The translations under genes were made by a program, and so were the position numbers. The notes beneath the pieces were generated by a model. The model was not told the origin of the DNA and made no database searches. It saw only the letters and a program-made list of their open reading frames with translations. Source: Sphingopyxis sp. LC81 (GTDB lineage Bacteria > Pseudomonadota > Alphaproteobacteria > Sphingomonadales > Sphingomonadaceae). From it: a stretch of DNA of 64,000 nucleotides. Positions 35,844-45,072 of the stretch are shown here, piece by piece. Numbering within the stretch: position 1 is the first letter of the stretch; each line of letters begins with the position of its first letter. The DNA lies in assembly GCF_000756375.1 (NCBI RefSeq), contig NZ_JNFD01000006.1, positions 1 through 64,000 of the forward strand. The letters are read 5' to 3'.

Positions 35844-37280
35844 ATGACCCCCAACCGCCGCGAAATCATGGCCGGCGCCGGCGCGCTCGCGCTGGCGGCT
35901 GCGATGCCCGCCGCCGCGCGCGCCGCGGGTGCCTTCGCCAGCAAGCGCCCGGCACCGGCGCAGCGCGCCTTCACCAGCCCCGCGATCGAGGCCGAGATCG
36001 CGCGCGTGAAAGCGAAGATCGCCGACCCCGAACTCGCCTGGCTGTTCGAGAATTGCTACCCGAACACGCTCGACACGACGGTGCAGACGGGCACGCTCGA
36101 CGGCCGCCCCGATACCTTCGTCATCACCGGCGATATCGAGGCGATGTGGCTGCGCGACAGCTCGGCGCAGGTGCAGCCCTATATCCATCTCGTCGCGAAG
36201 GACGCGAAGCTCAAGCGGCTGTTCCAGGGGCTGATCCAGCGGCAGGCGCGCTGCATCCTGATCGACCCCTATGCCAATGCGTTCGACAAGGATCCGACCG
36301 CGCCGTCGAAGCTCGAATGGTCGCAGACCGACAAGACCGAAATGAAGCCCGGCGTCGCCGAGCGAAAGTGGGAAATCGACTCGCTCTGCTACGCGATGCG
36401 CCTCAGCCACGAATATTGGACGCGCACAAAGGACAAGTCGCCCTTCGACGACACATGGTCGCGCGCGATGAAGCTCGCGGTCGCGACCTTCCGCGAGCAA
36501 CAGCGCAAGAATGGGCCGGGGCCATACAGCTTCCAGCGCCCGGCGCTCCAGCCGACCGACAGCCTGATGCTCAGCGGTTACGGCGCACCGACGAAGAAGG
36601 TCGGGCTGATCCACTCGATGTTCCGCCCGTCGGACGACGCGTGCCTATATCCCTTCCTGATCCCGTCGAACCTGTTCGCGGTTTCGGTGCTCCGCAAGAT
36701 CGCCATCGTTCACCGCGAAGCGCGCGGCGACAGTGCCGCGGCGGCCGACGCCGAGGCGCTCGCCGCCGAGGTCGAAGCGGCGCTGAAAGCGCATGCGCTG
36801 ATCGACGACGGCAAGGGCGGTCAGGTCTGGGCCTATGAGATCGACGGTTTCGGCAACTGGGTGTTCATGGACGACGCCAATGTGCCGAGCTTGTCGGGGC
36901 TGCCGCTGATCGACGTTGTCGACAAGAAGGACCCGATCTTCCTCCGCACCGCGGCGCTCGCCTGGTCCGACCGCAACCCCTATTTCTTCAAGGGCACGGC
37001 TGCCGAGGGGATCGGGGGGCCGCACATCGGCCTCGACATGATCTGGCCGATGTCGATCATCACCCGCGCGATGAACGCCGATGATGATGCGACGATCCTC
37101 CAGTGCCTGCGCTGGCTGAAGACGACCCACGGCGGCACCGGCTTCATGCACGAAAGCTTCCACAAGGATGATCCGAAGAACTTCACGCGCAGCTGGTTCG
37201 CCTGGGCCAATGCGCTGTTCGGCCAGCTGATCGTCGAGGTCGCCGACAAGCGTCCCGCGCTGCTGTCACGGCCGCTGTAA
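35844..37280 (+). CDS. GH125 exo-alpha-1,6-mannosidase
   Basis: 478-aa (alpha/alpha)6 enzyme of family GH125, which removes alpha-1,6-linked mannose by inversion. The N-terminus 'NRREIMAGAGALALAAAM' is a Tat-type signal. Conserved segments are 'ITGDIEAMWLRDSSAQVQPY' (acid Asp region, D97/D105), 'KWEIDSLCYAMRLSHEYW', 'FRPSDDACLYPFLIPSN' and 'GFMHESFH' with the base E437. I chose ATG 35844 because GGAG lies six bases upstream; GTG 35826, overlapping the previous stop, and ATG 35838 are alternatives. GH125 pairs with GH92 to strip N-glycan or yeast-type mannan backbones, the strongest single clue to the substrate here. Confidence 0.9.
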   Translation: MTPNRREIMAGAGALALAAAMPAAARAAGAFASKRPAPAQRAFTSPAIEAEIARVKAKIADPELAWLFENCYPNTLDTTVQTGTLDGRPDTFVITGDIEAMWLRDSSAQVQPYIHLVAKDAKLKRLFQGLIQRQARCILIDPYANAFDKDPTAPSKLEWSQTDKTEMKPGVAERKWEIDSLCYAMRLSHEYWTRTKDKSPFDDTWSRAMKLAVATFREQQRKNGPGPYSFQRPALQPTDSLMLSGYGAPTKKVGLIHSMFRPSDDACLYPFLIPSNLFAVSVLRKIAIVHREARGDSAAAADAEALAAEVEAALKAHALIDDGKGGQVWAYEIDGFGNWVFMDDANVPSLSGLPLIDVVDKKDPIFLRTAALAWSDRNPYFFKGTAAEGIGGPHIGLDMIWPMSIITRAMNADDDATILQCLRWLKTTHGGTGFMHESFHKDDPKNFTRSWFAWANALFGQLIVEVADKRPALLSRPL

Positions 37281-37291
37281 TGAGGGACGCA

Positions 37292-39628
37292 ATGATTACC
37301 ACGAGCCGCCGCCAGCTTCTCGCCACCACGGGCCTGCTCGCGCTCGGCGGCGCGATCCCCGCCGGCTGCTCGCGTATCGCGGGCGGGGGCGAGGCGCTCG
37401 CCATCGGCAAGCCGAACCTCTTTATCGGCACCGGGGGACACGGCCACACCTTCCCCGGCGCGTCGCTGCCGTTCGGGATGGCGCAATTGAGCCCCGATAC
37501 GAACACGCATGGCTGGGATGCCTGCTCGGGCTATCATCAGAAGGATGGCTCGATCATGGGATTCAGTCACACGCATTTGTCGGGCACCGGCATCGGCGAC
37601 ATGCTCGACATTCTCGTGGTGCCGACGCGGCGCGAGCTGAAGCTCGAACCCGGCACGATCGAGAAGCCCGGCGAGGGTTATCGCCAGCGTTATTCGGACG
37701 AACATGCCGAGCCCGGCTATTACCGCGTGAAGCTCGAGACGGGCGTGCTCGCCGAGCTCACCGTCACCGAACGCTGCGGGCTGCACCGCTATCGCTTCGG
37801 CCAGGGGCCGGGGCACATCCTGATCGATTTCGCGCATGCGATCGAGGATGACTGGGACAAGGGTATCGTCGTCGAGGACGCGTCGCTCGACCTTGGCGAC
37901 GACGGCATGCTGACCGGCGGGCGGCAGGTCAATCGCTGGGCCAAGGGCCGGCGCATCCATTTCGCGATGCAGATGTCGCGGAGGCCCGACCGGGTTCAAT
38001 TCTTTGGCGACGACGGCAAGCCCGCCCCCGACGGCGCGAAGTCGATCAAGGGCAACAAGCTCAAGGTCGCCTTCTTCTTCGATGATGCCGGTGGCCAGCC
38101 GATCCTGATCAAGACCGGCCTCTCGGCGGTAGACGTAAAAGGCGCGCGCGACGCTCTGGCGCAGGAGGTGCCAGCTTGGAACTTCGACGGTGTGGTGAAG
38201 GCCGCGCGCGGCACGTGGGCGAAGGCGCTCGGCGGCATCCGCGTGTCGGGCGGCACCGAGGCGCAGCGCACGATCATGACGAGCGCGCTCTATCACGCGC
38301 AGCTCGCGCCGACGCTCTTCACCGACCGCGACGGCCGCTATGTCGGGCTCGACCGGCAGGTGCATGAAGCGGCGAAAGGCGAGGAGGCGTTCAGCACCTA
38401 TTCGCTGTGGGACACCTATCGCGCGCTCCATCCGCTCTTGACGCTGATCGATCCCGACCGCGCCGCACTGCTGACCCGCGACATCTGCCGCCAGACCGCG
38501 CAGAGCCCCGCCGGCCCGCTCGTCTGGCCCCTGCAGGGGGTCGAGACCGCGTGCATGATCGGCTGGCACGGCGTCTCGGTGCTCGCCGAGGCGCAGGCCA
38601 AGGGGATCAAGGCCGACTATGCCGCCGCCTGGCCGAACATCCGCCGCCGCGCCTTCGACCGCGATTATAAGGATATCGACAGCACGCTTGGCCGCAGCTT
38701 CTACTACGATCTCGGCTACATCCCGTGCGACGAGGTGTGGGAATCGGTCAGCCGGACGCAGGAATATGCCTATGACGACTGGGCGATGGCGCACCTCGCC
38801 GATGCGGTCGGCGCCAAGGACGACGCCGCGGCGCTGCGCAAGCGCGCGCAGAACTATCGCGGCGTCATCGACCCCGAAACCCGCTTCGCGCGCCCGCGCT
38901 TCAAGGACGGCAGCTGGTGGAAGGATTATGATCCGGTCCAGATCGGCCACAATGTCAAAAAGTGGCGCGACTATACCGAGGCGAACGGCTGGCAGGCGAC
39001 CTTCCTCAACCAGCACGACGTTTATGGGCTGATCGAGCATTTCGGCGGCGACGCGGCGTTCGAAAAGCAATTGGATGCGCTGTTCAACGCGCCATCGACC
39101 CTGCCCGACAATGCGCCGCCCGACATCTCGGGGCTCGTCGGCCAATATGCGCACGGCAACGAACCGAACCATCATGTCGCGTACATGTACGCCTATTGCG
39201 GCGCGCCCGCGAAGACGCAGGCGATGATCCGGCGCTTGCTCGTCGAAATGTACAAGAACGACCCCGACGGCGTGATCGGCAACGACGATTGCGGGCAGAT
39301 GAGCGCGTGGTTCATCCTCTCGGCGCTCGGCTTCTACCCCGTCGATCCCGTGAGCGCGATCTACGTCTTTGGATCGCCGCTGTTCGATGTCGCCGAGGTG
39401 ACGGTGGGCGCGGGCAAGACGCTCACCGTCCGCGCCGAGGGCAATGGCGCCGACCGGCCCTATGTCCAGTCGGTTACTTGGAACGGCAAACCGTGGAGTA
39501 AGAACTGGATCGCGCACGCCGACCTGATCGGCGGCGGCGAGCTTGTTTTCGAGATGGGCGCCAAGCCGTCAGAGTTCGGCACCGCGAAGGCCGATCGTCC
39601 GCCTTCCTTCGGCTCGGCTCCCGCATGA
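37292..39628 (+). CDS. GH92 alpha-mannosidase, paralogue 3 (Tat signal, possible lipoprotein)
   Basis: 778-aa GH92 enzyme. The N-terminus 'SRRQLLATTGLLALGGAI' is Tat-like and is followed by 'PAGCS', a lipobox-like cysteine, so the protein may be lipid anchored; the -3 proline makes this uncertain. Motifs: 'GTGGHGHTFPGASLPFGMAQ' at the N-domain, 'YSLWDTYRALHPLLTLIDP', 'YAHGNEPNHHVAYMYAYCG' and 'NDDCGQMSAWFILSALGFYPV'. The NEP/HH substrate loop groups it with paralogue 4. ATG 37292 with GAGGGA upstream is preferred to the ATG at 37280 that overlaps the GH125 stop. Confidence 0.88.
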   Translation: MITTSRRQLLATTGLLALGGAIPAGCSRIAGGGEALAIGKPNLFIGTGGHGHTFPGASLPFGMAQLSPDTNTHGWDACSGYHQKDGSIMGFSHTHLSGTGIGDMLDILVVPTRRELKLEPGTIEKPGEGYRQRYSDEHAEPGYYRVKLETGVLAELTVTERCGLHRYRFGQGPGHILIDFAHAIEDDWDKGIVVEDASLDLGDDGMLTGGRQVNRWAKGRRIHFAMQMSRRPDRVQFFGDDGKPAPDGAKSIKGNKLKVAFFFDDAGGQPILIKTGLSAVDVKGARDALAQEVPAWNFDGVVKAARGTWAKALGGIRVSGGTEAQRTIMTSALYHAQLAPTLFTDRDGRYVGLDRQVHEAAKGEEAFSTYSLWDTYRALHPLLTLIDPDRAALLTRDICRQTAQSPAGPLVWPLQGVETACMIGWHGVSVLAEAQAKGIKADYAAAWPNIRRRAFDRDYKDIDSTLGRSFYYDLGYIPCDEVWESVSRTQEYAYDDWAMAHLADAVGAKDDAAALRKRAQNYRGVIDPETRFARPRFKDGSWWKDYDPVQIGHNVKKWRDYTEANGWQATFLNQHDVYGLIEHFGGDAAFEKQLDALFNAPSTLPDNAPPDISGLVGQYAHGNEPNHHVAYMYAYCGAPAKTQAMIRRLLVEMYKNDPDGVIGNDDCGQMSAWFILSALGFYPVDPVSAIYVFGSPLFDVAEVTVGAGKTLTVRAEGNGADRPYVQSVTWNGKPWSKNWIAHADLIGGGELVFEMGAKPSEFGTAKADRPPSFGSAPA

Positions 39629-39778
39629 AGCAAATTGGTGACAAGTTTTTGGTAACGAAAAGAAAATGATAAGAACGGAATGCGTTGTGAAATCTCTCCA
39701 AATCCCGACACGTTCGGCCTTGCGCTGCGGCCCGGCGCCCTTCACAAACCTCAGCGATCGAGCGAAGGGGTGGCGCTG

Positions 39779-40699
39779 ATGGATGGTCCCGTAACAGAGC
39801 GCGGCGAAGCGCGCCTGTTCGCCGGCGTCGAGCTCGGCGGCACCAAGTGCATCGTCACGCTTGCCGCGGGGCCGGGCGACATTCGCGACCAGCGGACGAT
39901 CGCGACGACCGTGCCATGGGAAACGCTGCCCGCGATCAAGGCGGTGCTCGACGAGTGGGCCGGGTCGCACGGTTTCTGCGGTCTCGGCATCGCATCCTTC
40001 GGCCCGATCCGGGTCAATCCTGCCAAGGCCGATTATGGCCAGATCGGTGCGACGAACAAACCCAATTGGGAGGGCGCCGACCTGCTCGGGCCGCTGCAAT
40101 CGGCGTTCGACGTTCCGATCGGGTTTGATACCGACGTCAACGGTGCAGCGCTCGCCGAAATTCGCTGGGGCAGCGGCCGCGGTCTCGACGATTTCGCTTA
40201 TGTCACGGTCGGCACCGGCGTCGGGGTCGGGCTGATCGTCCATGGCAAGCCGACGCGCGGCTTCAGCCACAGCGAGATCGGCCATGTCCTGGTGCCGCGC
40301 CTGATGGGCGACGAGACGCCGAGCGTGTGCCGCTTCCACGACGATTGCGTCGAGGGGCTCGCCTCGGGCACCGCATTGAATGCGCGGCTGAACGGGCGGC
40401 CGATGGCCGATGTTGCGGCCGACGACCCGGTCTGGGAACCGATCGTGCACACGCTTGCATCGATGGTTCATTCGCTCGCCTGCACGACCGGCCCGATGCG
40501 GGTCGCGATGGGCGGCGGTGTGCTCGCCGGCCAGCCGCAATTGCTTCCCCGGATCAACGCGAAGCTCGAAACGAGCCTCTCGGGCTATATGCAGATTCCG
40601 GGAGACGGTGCTTATGTCACCGCACCCGAACTCGGAACGATGGCGGGACCGCTCGGTGCGATCGCGCTGGCGATGGACGCGGTGGGCACGCCCGCATGA
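39779..40699 (+). CDS. ROK-family sugar kinase (fructokinase/mannokinase type)
   Basis: 306-aa ATP-dependent hexokinase of the ROK family. Phosphate-binding 'GVELGGTKCIV', sugar-site 'GLGIASFGPIRV', catalytic Asp in 'FDTDVNGAALAE', 'TVGTGVGVGLIV' and the zinc motif spread over 'HVLVPR...VCRFHDDCVEGLASG' match bacterial fructokinases, several of which also use mannose. With the mannose-6-phosphate isomerase it would take imported mannose to fructose 6-phosphate. ATG 39779 is chosen; the open frame begins 99 bases earlier without coding character. The 150-bp spacer before it has an AT-rich patch (39640-39680) that may hold a separate promoter. Confidence 0.87.
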   Translation: MDGPVTERGEARLFAGVELGGTKCIVTLAAGPGDIRDQRTIATTVPWETLPAIKAVLDEWAGSHGFCGLGIASFGPIRVNPAKADYGQIGATNKPNWEGADLLGPLQSAFDVPIGFDTDVNGAALAEIRWGSGRGLDDFAYVTVGTGVGVGLIVHGKPTRGFSHSEIGHVLVPRLMGDETPSVCRFHDDCVEGLASGTALNARLNGRPMADVAADDPVWEPIVHTLASMVHSLACTTGPMRVAMGGGVLAGQPQLLPRINAKLETSLSGYMQIPGDGAYVTAPELGTMAGPLGAIALAMDAVGTPA

Positions 40700-40773
40700 G
40701 CAGCGACGGCGGCGTAGCGATATCTGTCCTTTCGTCGTTGGACAGCGCGCCCGCCGGGCGGCACAAGGGCGCG

Positions 40774-43095
40774 ATGAAACGCCTGTCCGCCGCTGCCGCG
40801 CTGCTCGCGCTTATGCCGATCCAGTCCTTCGCCGAGCAGCCGGCACCCGATCCGCTGAGCTTCGTCGACCCGATGATTGGCACCGGTCCTGAAGGCCATA
40901 CCTTCCCCGGCGCGACCGCGCCCTTCGGCATGGTCCAGCTGTCGCCCGACACCGACGCGACGTGCCAGATCCGCGACTGCTACGATCATGCCGCGGGCTA
41001 CAGCTACAACGACCCGACGATTCAGGGGTTCAGCCACACGCATTTCTCGGGCGCCGGCCATTCGGACCTCGGCGACATTCTCGTCGTGCCGCAGGCGGGT
41101 GGGGTGAAACTCGATCCGGGCGATCCCAAACAGCCCGGTTCGGGCTATCGCCAGCGCTTCAGCCACGACACCGAAAAGGCGAGCCCCGGCTATTATGCCG
41201 TCACGCTCGCCGACAGCGGCATCCGCGCCGAACTGACCGCGGGAACGCGCGTCGGCGTCCACCGCTACAGCTTCCCGGTAGGCAAGCAGGCGCACCTGCT
41301 GCTCGACTTCCGCTCGTCGCTTTACGATTATCCGGGCAAGATCCTCTGGTCGGGGCTCCACCTCCGCCCCGACGGCACGCTCACCGGCTTCCGCGAGACG
41401 CGCGGCTGGGCGCCGGGGCGCAAGCTCTTCTTCGCGATGCGCTTCTCGGCGCCGCTCAAGTCCCACGCCTTCCTCGATCGCGACGAGAAGGTCGCGTACA
41501 AGGGTTTTCAGGCGCCCGGCCGCGGCAGCGATGCGCTCGCCGAAAAGCTCGGCAAGGCGCTCGAAGCGCGGCTCGATTTCGGTGAACTCGGCGGTCCGCT
41601 GGAAGTCCGCGTTGCGCTGTCGGGGGTCGACGAGGCGGGTGCGGTCGCCAATCTCGATGCCGAAAGCGCCGACTTCGATACCGTTCGTGCCCGCACCGAA
41701 GGCGAATGGCGCAAGGCGCTCGGCGCGCTCGAAATCGAAGCGCCCGCGCCGATGCGCACCAACCTTTACACCGCGCTCTATCACAGCCTGCTCGCGCCGA
41801 GCGTGTGGGGCGACGTCGACGGGCGCTATCGCGGCCCCGACGATCAGGTCCACGCCGCGAAGGATTTCACCTTCCGCTCGACCTTTTCGCTGTGGGACAC
41901 ATTCCGCGCGCAGCACCCGCTGCTGACGCTCGTCCAGCCCGGTGAAACGAACAGCGACATCGTCAAATCGCTCGTCGCGAGCCGCAAGGCGAGCCCGCAC
42001 GGCATCCTGCCCGTCTGGCAGTTCCATGGTCGTGAGACGTGGACGATGATTGGCTATCACGCGGTCCCGGTGATCGCCGACGCCTATTTGAAGGGCGTGG
42101 GCGATTTCGACGCGAACGAGGCGCTCGACGCGATGGTCGCGAGCGCCGAATACGCGCCCTATGGCGGGCTCGGCGACTATATGAAGCTCGGTTATGTCGC
42201 GATCGATCGCGAGCCCGAGGCGGCGTCGAAGACGGTCGAATATGCCTATGACGACTGGGCGATCGCGCGCATGGCCGAGAAGATGGGCCGCAAGGACATC
42301 GCCGACCGCTTCTACAAGCGCGCCGGATACTGGCGGAACAGCTTCGACGCGAAGACCGGCTGGCTCCGCGCGCGCAAGGTCGACGGCAGCTTCCGCACCC
42401 CCTTCGACCCGACCGCGATAAACTATGGCTCGGACTATACCGAGGGCAATGCCTGGCAGTATAGCTGGTTCGTCCCGCAGGATCAGGCCGCGCTCTTCCG
42501 CATTCTCGGTGGCGATACGAAGACTATCGCGAAGCTCGACGCGATGTTCGATTACGACGTGTCAAAGCTCGACTATAGCCATGCCGAGGATATCGCCGGG
42601 CTGATCGGCCAATATATCCACGGCAACGAGCCGAGCCACCATGTCGCCTATCTCTACGCCTATGCCGGCGCGCCGTGGCGGACGCAGGAGCGGCTGAAAC
42701 AGATCGTCGACAGCCAGTATAAGCCGACCCCCGATGGTCTCTCGGGCAATGACGACCTTGGCCAGATGTCGGCGTGGCTCGTCTTCACCGGGCTCGGCTT
42801 CTATCCCGTCGCGCCGGGGTCGAACCAATATGTGATCGGCAGGCCGTTCGTCGACCGCGCGGTGCTGAACCTGCCCGGCGGCAAGCGCTTCACCGTCGAG
42901 ACGGCGGGGCTTTCCGATGCGAACCGTTACGTCGGCAAGGTCGAACTCAACGGCAAGGTGCTGACGCGCAGCTGGATTTCGGACGCCGAAATCCGCAGCG
43001 GCGGCACGCTGCGCTTCACGATGCAGGCAAAGCCCGACACCGCATGGGGCAAGGCGCCGGGGGCGCGGCCCTATTCGCAGTCGGCTGCGCGCTAG
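40774..43095 (+). CDS. GH92 alpha-mannosidase, paralogue 4
   Basis: 773-aa GH92 enzyme. ATG 40774 (AAGGG upstream) yields a clean signal peptide 'KRLSAAAALLALMPIQSFA'; an in-frame ATG at 40696 overlapping the kinase stop would add 26 residues before it and may be used for coupling. Motifs: 'MIGTGPEGHTFPGATAPFGM', 'FSHTHFSGAGHSDLGDILVV', 'FSLWDTFRAQHPLLTLVQP', 'YIHGNEPSHHVAYLYAYAG' and 'NDDLGQMSAWLVFTGLGFYPV'. Its closest local relative is paralogue 3. It is the last gene of the mannoside block; its stop overlaps the stop of the convergent antiporter gene. Confidence 0.88.
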   Translation: MKRLSAAAALLALMPIQSFAEQPAPDPLSFVDPMIGTGPEGHTFPGATAPFGMVQLSPDTDATCQIRDCYDHAAGYSYNDPTIQGFSHTHFSGAGHSDLGDILVVPQAGGVKLDPGDPKQPGSGYRQRFSHDTEKASPGYYAVTLADSGIRAELTAGTRVGVHRYSFPVGKQAHLLLDFRSSLYDYPGKILWSGLHLRPDGTLTGFRETRGWAPGRKLFFAMRFSAPLKSHAFLDRDEKVAYKGFQAPGRGSDALAEKLGKALEARLDFGELGGPLEVRVALSGVDEAGAVANLDAESADFDTVRARTEGEWRKALGALEIEAPAPMRTNLYTALYHSLLAPSVWGDVDGRYRGPDDQVHAAKDFTFRSTFSLWDTFRAQHPLLTLVQPGETNSDIVKSLVASRKASPHGILPVWQFHGRETWTMIGYHAVPVIADAYLKGVGDFDANEALDAMVASAEYAPYGGLGDYMKLGYVAIDREPEAASKTVEYAYDDWAIARMAEKMGRKDIADRFYKRAGYWRNSFDAKTGWLRARKVDGSFRTPFDPTAINYGSDYTEGNAWQYSWFVPQDQAALFRILGGDTKTIAKLDAMFDYDVSKLDYSHAEDIAGLIGQYIHGNEPSHHVAYLYAYAGAPWRTQERLKQIVDSQYKPTPDGLSGNDDLGQMSAWLVFTGLGFYPVAPGSNQYVIGRPFVDRAVLNLPGGKRFTVETAGLSDANRYVGKVELNGKVLTRSWISDAEIRSGGTLRFTMQAKPDTAWGKAPGARPYSQSAAR

Positions 43096-44681
43096 GCCTG
43101 TTCGCCGAACTGCAGGGTCATCGCCAGCTCCTCGACGTCTAGGTCGCGTTCGAGTTCGTGGAGGACCTCGTCCTCGATCAGTCCTGCGCGGTGGATGCGA
43201 AGCAGTTCGGCGCGGCCGGCGGCGATCGCCTGGAGCAGCACGTCGAAATGCGATCGTAACCCGTCCATCGCGGTGCTCGCATCGGCCTCGTAACGCTCCA
43301 TGAAGTTCATCCGCTTGCGATGTTCCTCGAGCATCATCGGATGGATCAACGTCCCGTTCTCGTCATAGGCGAGCCGTTCGATGACCGCGAACCGCGCGCG
43401 CGCCATCGCGGCTTCGGCGGCGGGCAGAGCCATTTTGGCGGGCGGATCGGTATCGACGGGTGCGACCGCGCGGATGAGCATGCCGAGGCTCGATCCTTGT
43501 GCGACGACGGTCACGAAGATCACCGCGAAGGCGCAAATCAGCATCAGGTCGCGCCCGGGCATGTCGACGGGCAGGGTCAGCGGCACCGCCAGCGTCACGA
43601 CGCCGCGCATCCCTGTCCAGCTCAGCACCGTCGCCTGCCGCCAGCCCAGCGGCCGGGCGCGTTCCAGTCCGACCTTGCGGGCGATTCCCAGAAGCGCCTC
43701 CGATCCGAAAATCCAGACGAAGCGCGCGATAGTCACCGTGATCACGACCGCGGCGATCACGATGGTCCACGACAGCGGCATCGCCTCGATCCCGCCGATC
43801 CGTTCGATCGCGCCGCGCAGCGAAAAGCCGATCAGGATGAAGACCAGCGCTTCGAGCACGAACACCATGATGAACCACCCCGAATTGGCGCGGAGGCGGA
43901 CGTCGGCGGACAAGATCTCATGCTGATACCAGCCCATCGCGAGACCCGCGGTGACGGTCGCGATGACGCCTGACACATGCACGGCTTCGCCGGCGATATA
44001 GGCGGCCCAGCAGAGCAGGATCGTGACGAGCATGATCAGCATGCGGTCCTGAAGGCGCTTGGCGAGGAAGATCCAGCCCGCGGCGACCAGCGCGCCGACG
44101 ATCACCCCGCCGATCGCGACAAATGCGAAGCTCTGGATCGCTTCGCCGGTGTGGAACACCCCGCTGAGCGTCGCGGCGACGGCGAAGCGGAAGAGGATCA
44201 GGCCAGTGGCGTCGTTGAGCAGGCTTTCGCCTTCGAGCAGGGCTTCGAGCCGGCGCGGCAAATGGACGCCCTTCAGCACCGCGCGTGCCGACACGGCGTC
44301 GGGCGGCGAGACGATCGCGCCGAGCGCGAAGCACGCCGCCCAGGGCAGGTCGGGAAGGATCATGTGGACGACCACGCCGACGACGAGCGTCGTGAACACC
44401 ACCGCGCCGACGGCCAGCGACAGGATGCCGGGAAGGTGACGGCGAAACCGGCCGAGCGCGGTAAAATAGGCGCCGTCCATGAGCAGCGGCGGCAGGAACA
44501 GCACGAGCGCGAGTTCGGGGTCGAGCGAGATCGCCGGCAGCCCCGGAATGAAGGCGAGCGCGCCGCCACCGACGAGGAGCGCGGTCGCGGGCGGCCAGCG
44601 CAGTTTCAGCGCCAGCCAGTGCAGTCCGATGACGAGCGCGAGCAGCCCGAGGACGAGTTCGAAGGTTTCGACGGCGTGCAT
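43092..44681 (-). CDS. CPA1-family Na+(K+)/H+ antiporter
   Basis: 529-aa inner-membrane antiporter with about 12 helices and a cytosolic C-terminal tail of roughly 120 residues rich in charged helices. Diagnostic stretches are 'VLFLPPLLMDGAYF', 'ALGAIVSPPDAVSARAVLKG', 'LLEGESLLNDATGLILFR' (the ion-binding ND pair) and 'GMRGVVTLAVPLTLP'. It would exchange Na+ or K+ for protons in pH or salt homeostasis. It runs against the mannoside genes, overlapping paralogue 4 by four bases, and shows no functional tie to either flank. Confidence 0.88.
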   Translation of the reverse strand: MHAVETFELVLGLLALVIGLHWLALKLRWPPATALLVGGGALAFIPGLPAISLDPELALVLFLPPLLMDGAYFTALGRFRRHLPGILSLAVGAVVFTTLVVGVVVHMILPDLPWAACFALGAIVSPPDAVSARAVLKGVHLPRRLEALLEGESLLNDATGLILFRFAVAATLSGVFHTGEAIQSFAFVAIGGVIVGALVAAGWIFLAKRLQDRMLIMLVTILLCWAAYIAGEAVHVSGVIATVTAGLAMGWYQHEILSADVRLRANSGWFIMVFVLEALVFILIGFSLRGAIERIGGIEAMPLSWTIVIAAVVITVTIARFVWIFGSEALLGIARKVGLERARPLGWRQATVLSWTGMRGVVTLAVPLTLPVDMPGRDLMLICAFAVIFVTVVAQGSSLGMLIRAVAPVDTDPPAKMALPAAEAAMARARFAVIERLAYDENGTLIHPMMLEEHRKRMNFMERYEADASTAMDGLRSHFDVLLQAIAAGRAELLRIHRAGLIEDEVLHELERDLDVEELAMTLQFGEQA

Positions 44682-44970
44682 TGGCTCAGGTCCGATCCAT
44701 GCCGAGGTCGAGCGATGGTGTCATCTTGCGGCCCCTGTTTCGTCCAATCCGACGAGGCCATTTGTGACGGCGTTTGCTGCCGCGATCAATGCTGGAGATT
44801 GTGCAAGCCCAAAAGCTTGGCATCCTTTGCGACGAGGCTCATCCACGGGCGCAAGCCTGCGGCGCCGGACAATGCAAAAGGAGGAACCTTTATCCCCCGC
44901 CCGCCGCGCTCGGCAGCCGCGACGGGGGATGAGGTTTGGTGTGCACAAGAGAACATTAGGAGAACAAAAT

Positions 44971-45024
44971 ATGTTCGTCAATAGGTTTCTTGCGGTTTTC
45001 CGGCGAGCATGCCCATCCAGTTGA
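44971..45024 (+). CDS. Possible 17-residue leader peptide
   Basis: ATG to TGA, 17 codons, encoding MFVNRFLAVFRRACPSS. It has a good ribosome site (TTAGGAGAAC, AGGAG eight to nine bases before the ATG) in an AT-rich stretch, better than many real genes here. The stop codon lies inside the palindrome at 45021. It may be a translated leader affecting the SDR gene, or the remnant of a longer gene; the ORF is too short for coding statistics. Confidence 0.3.
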   Translation: MFVNRFLAVFRRACPSS

Positions 45025-45036
45025 CGTGAACGTCAA
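45021..45036. promoter_or_regulatory. Perfect palindrome TTGACGTGAACGTCAA, candidate operator
   Basis: A 16-bp perfect dyad (TTGACGT-GA-ACGTCAA) 36 bases before the SDR start. It resembles MerR-type operators reported for acyl-CoA and branched-chain amino acid catabolism (LiuR-like TTGACGT/ACGTCAA). That fits the enoyl-CoA hydratase in the operon. No MerR gene is in the window. Confidence 0.5.
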
Positions 45037-45072
45037 TCAGGGTCAATGCATAGCAAACGAAGGAAAGGAAGT

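Larger units (their letters stand above)
44682..45072. other. Long non-coding leader before the SDR gene
   Basis: 391-bp spacer. Contents: an 8-bp stem ATCCCCCG/CGGGGGAT around a 23-base loop (44892-44930), a 17-codon ORF at 44971, a 16-bp palindrome at 45021, and the SDR ribosome site at 45061-45070. No longer ORF has coding character. The antiporter promoter must also lie at the left end; I cannot assign it. Confidence 0.5.

Noticed and set aside
36980-39517. An 845-codon minus-strand frame opposite GH125 and GH92
   Set aside because: Same shadow effect; it crosses two real genes with intact catalytic motifs and has no ribosome site or recognisable fold.
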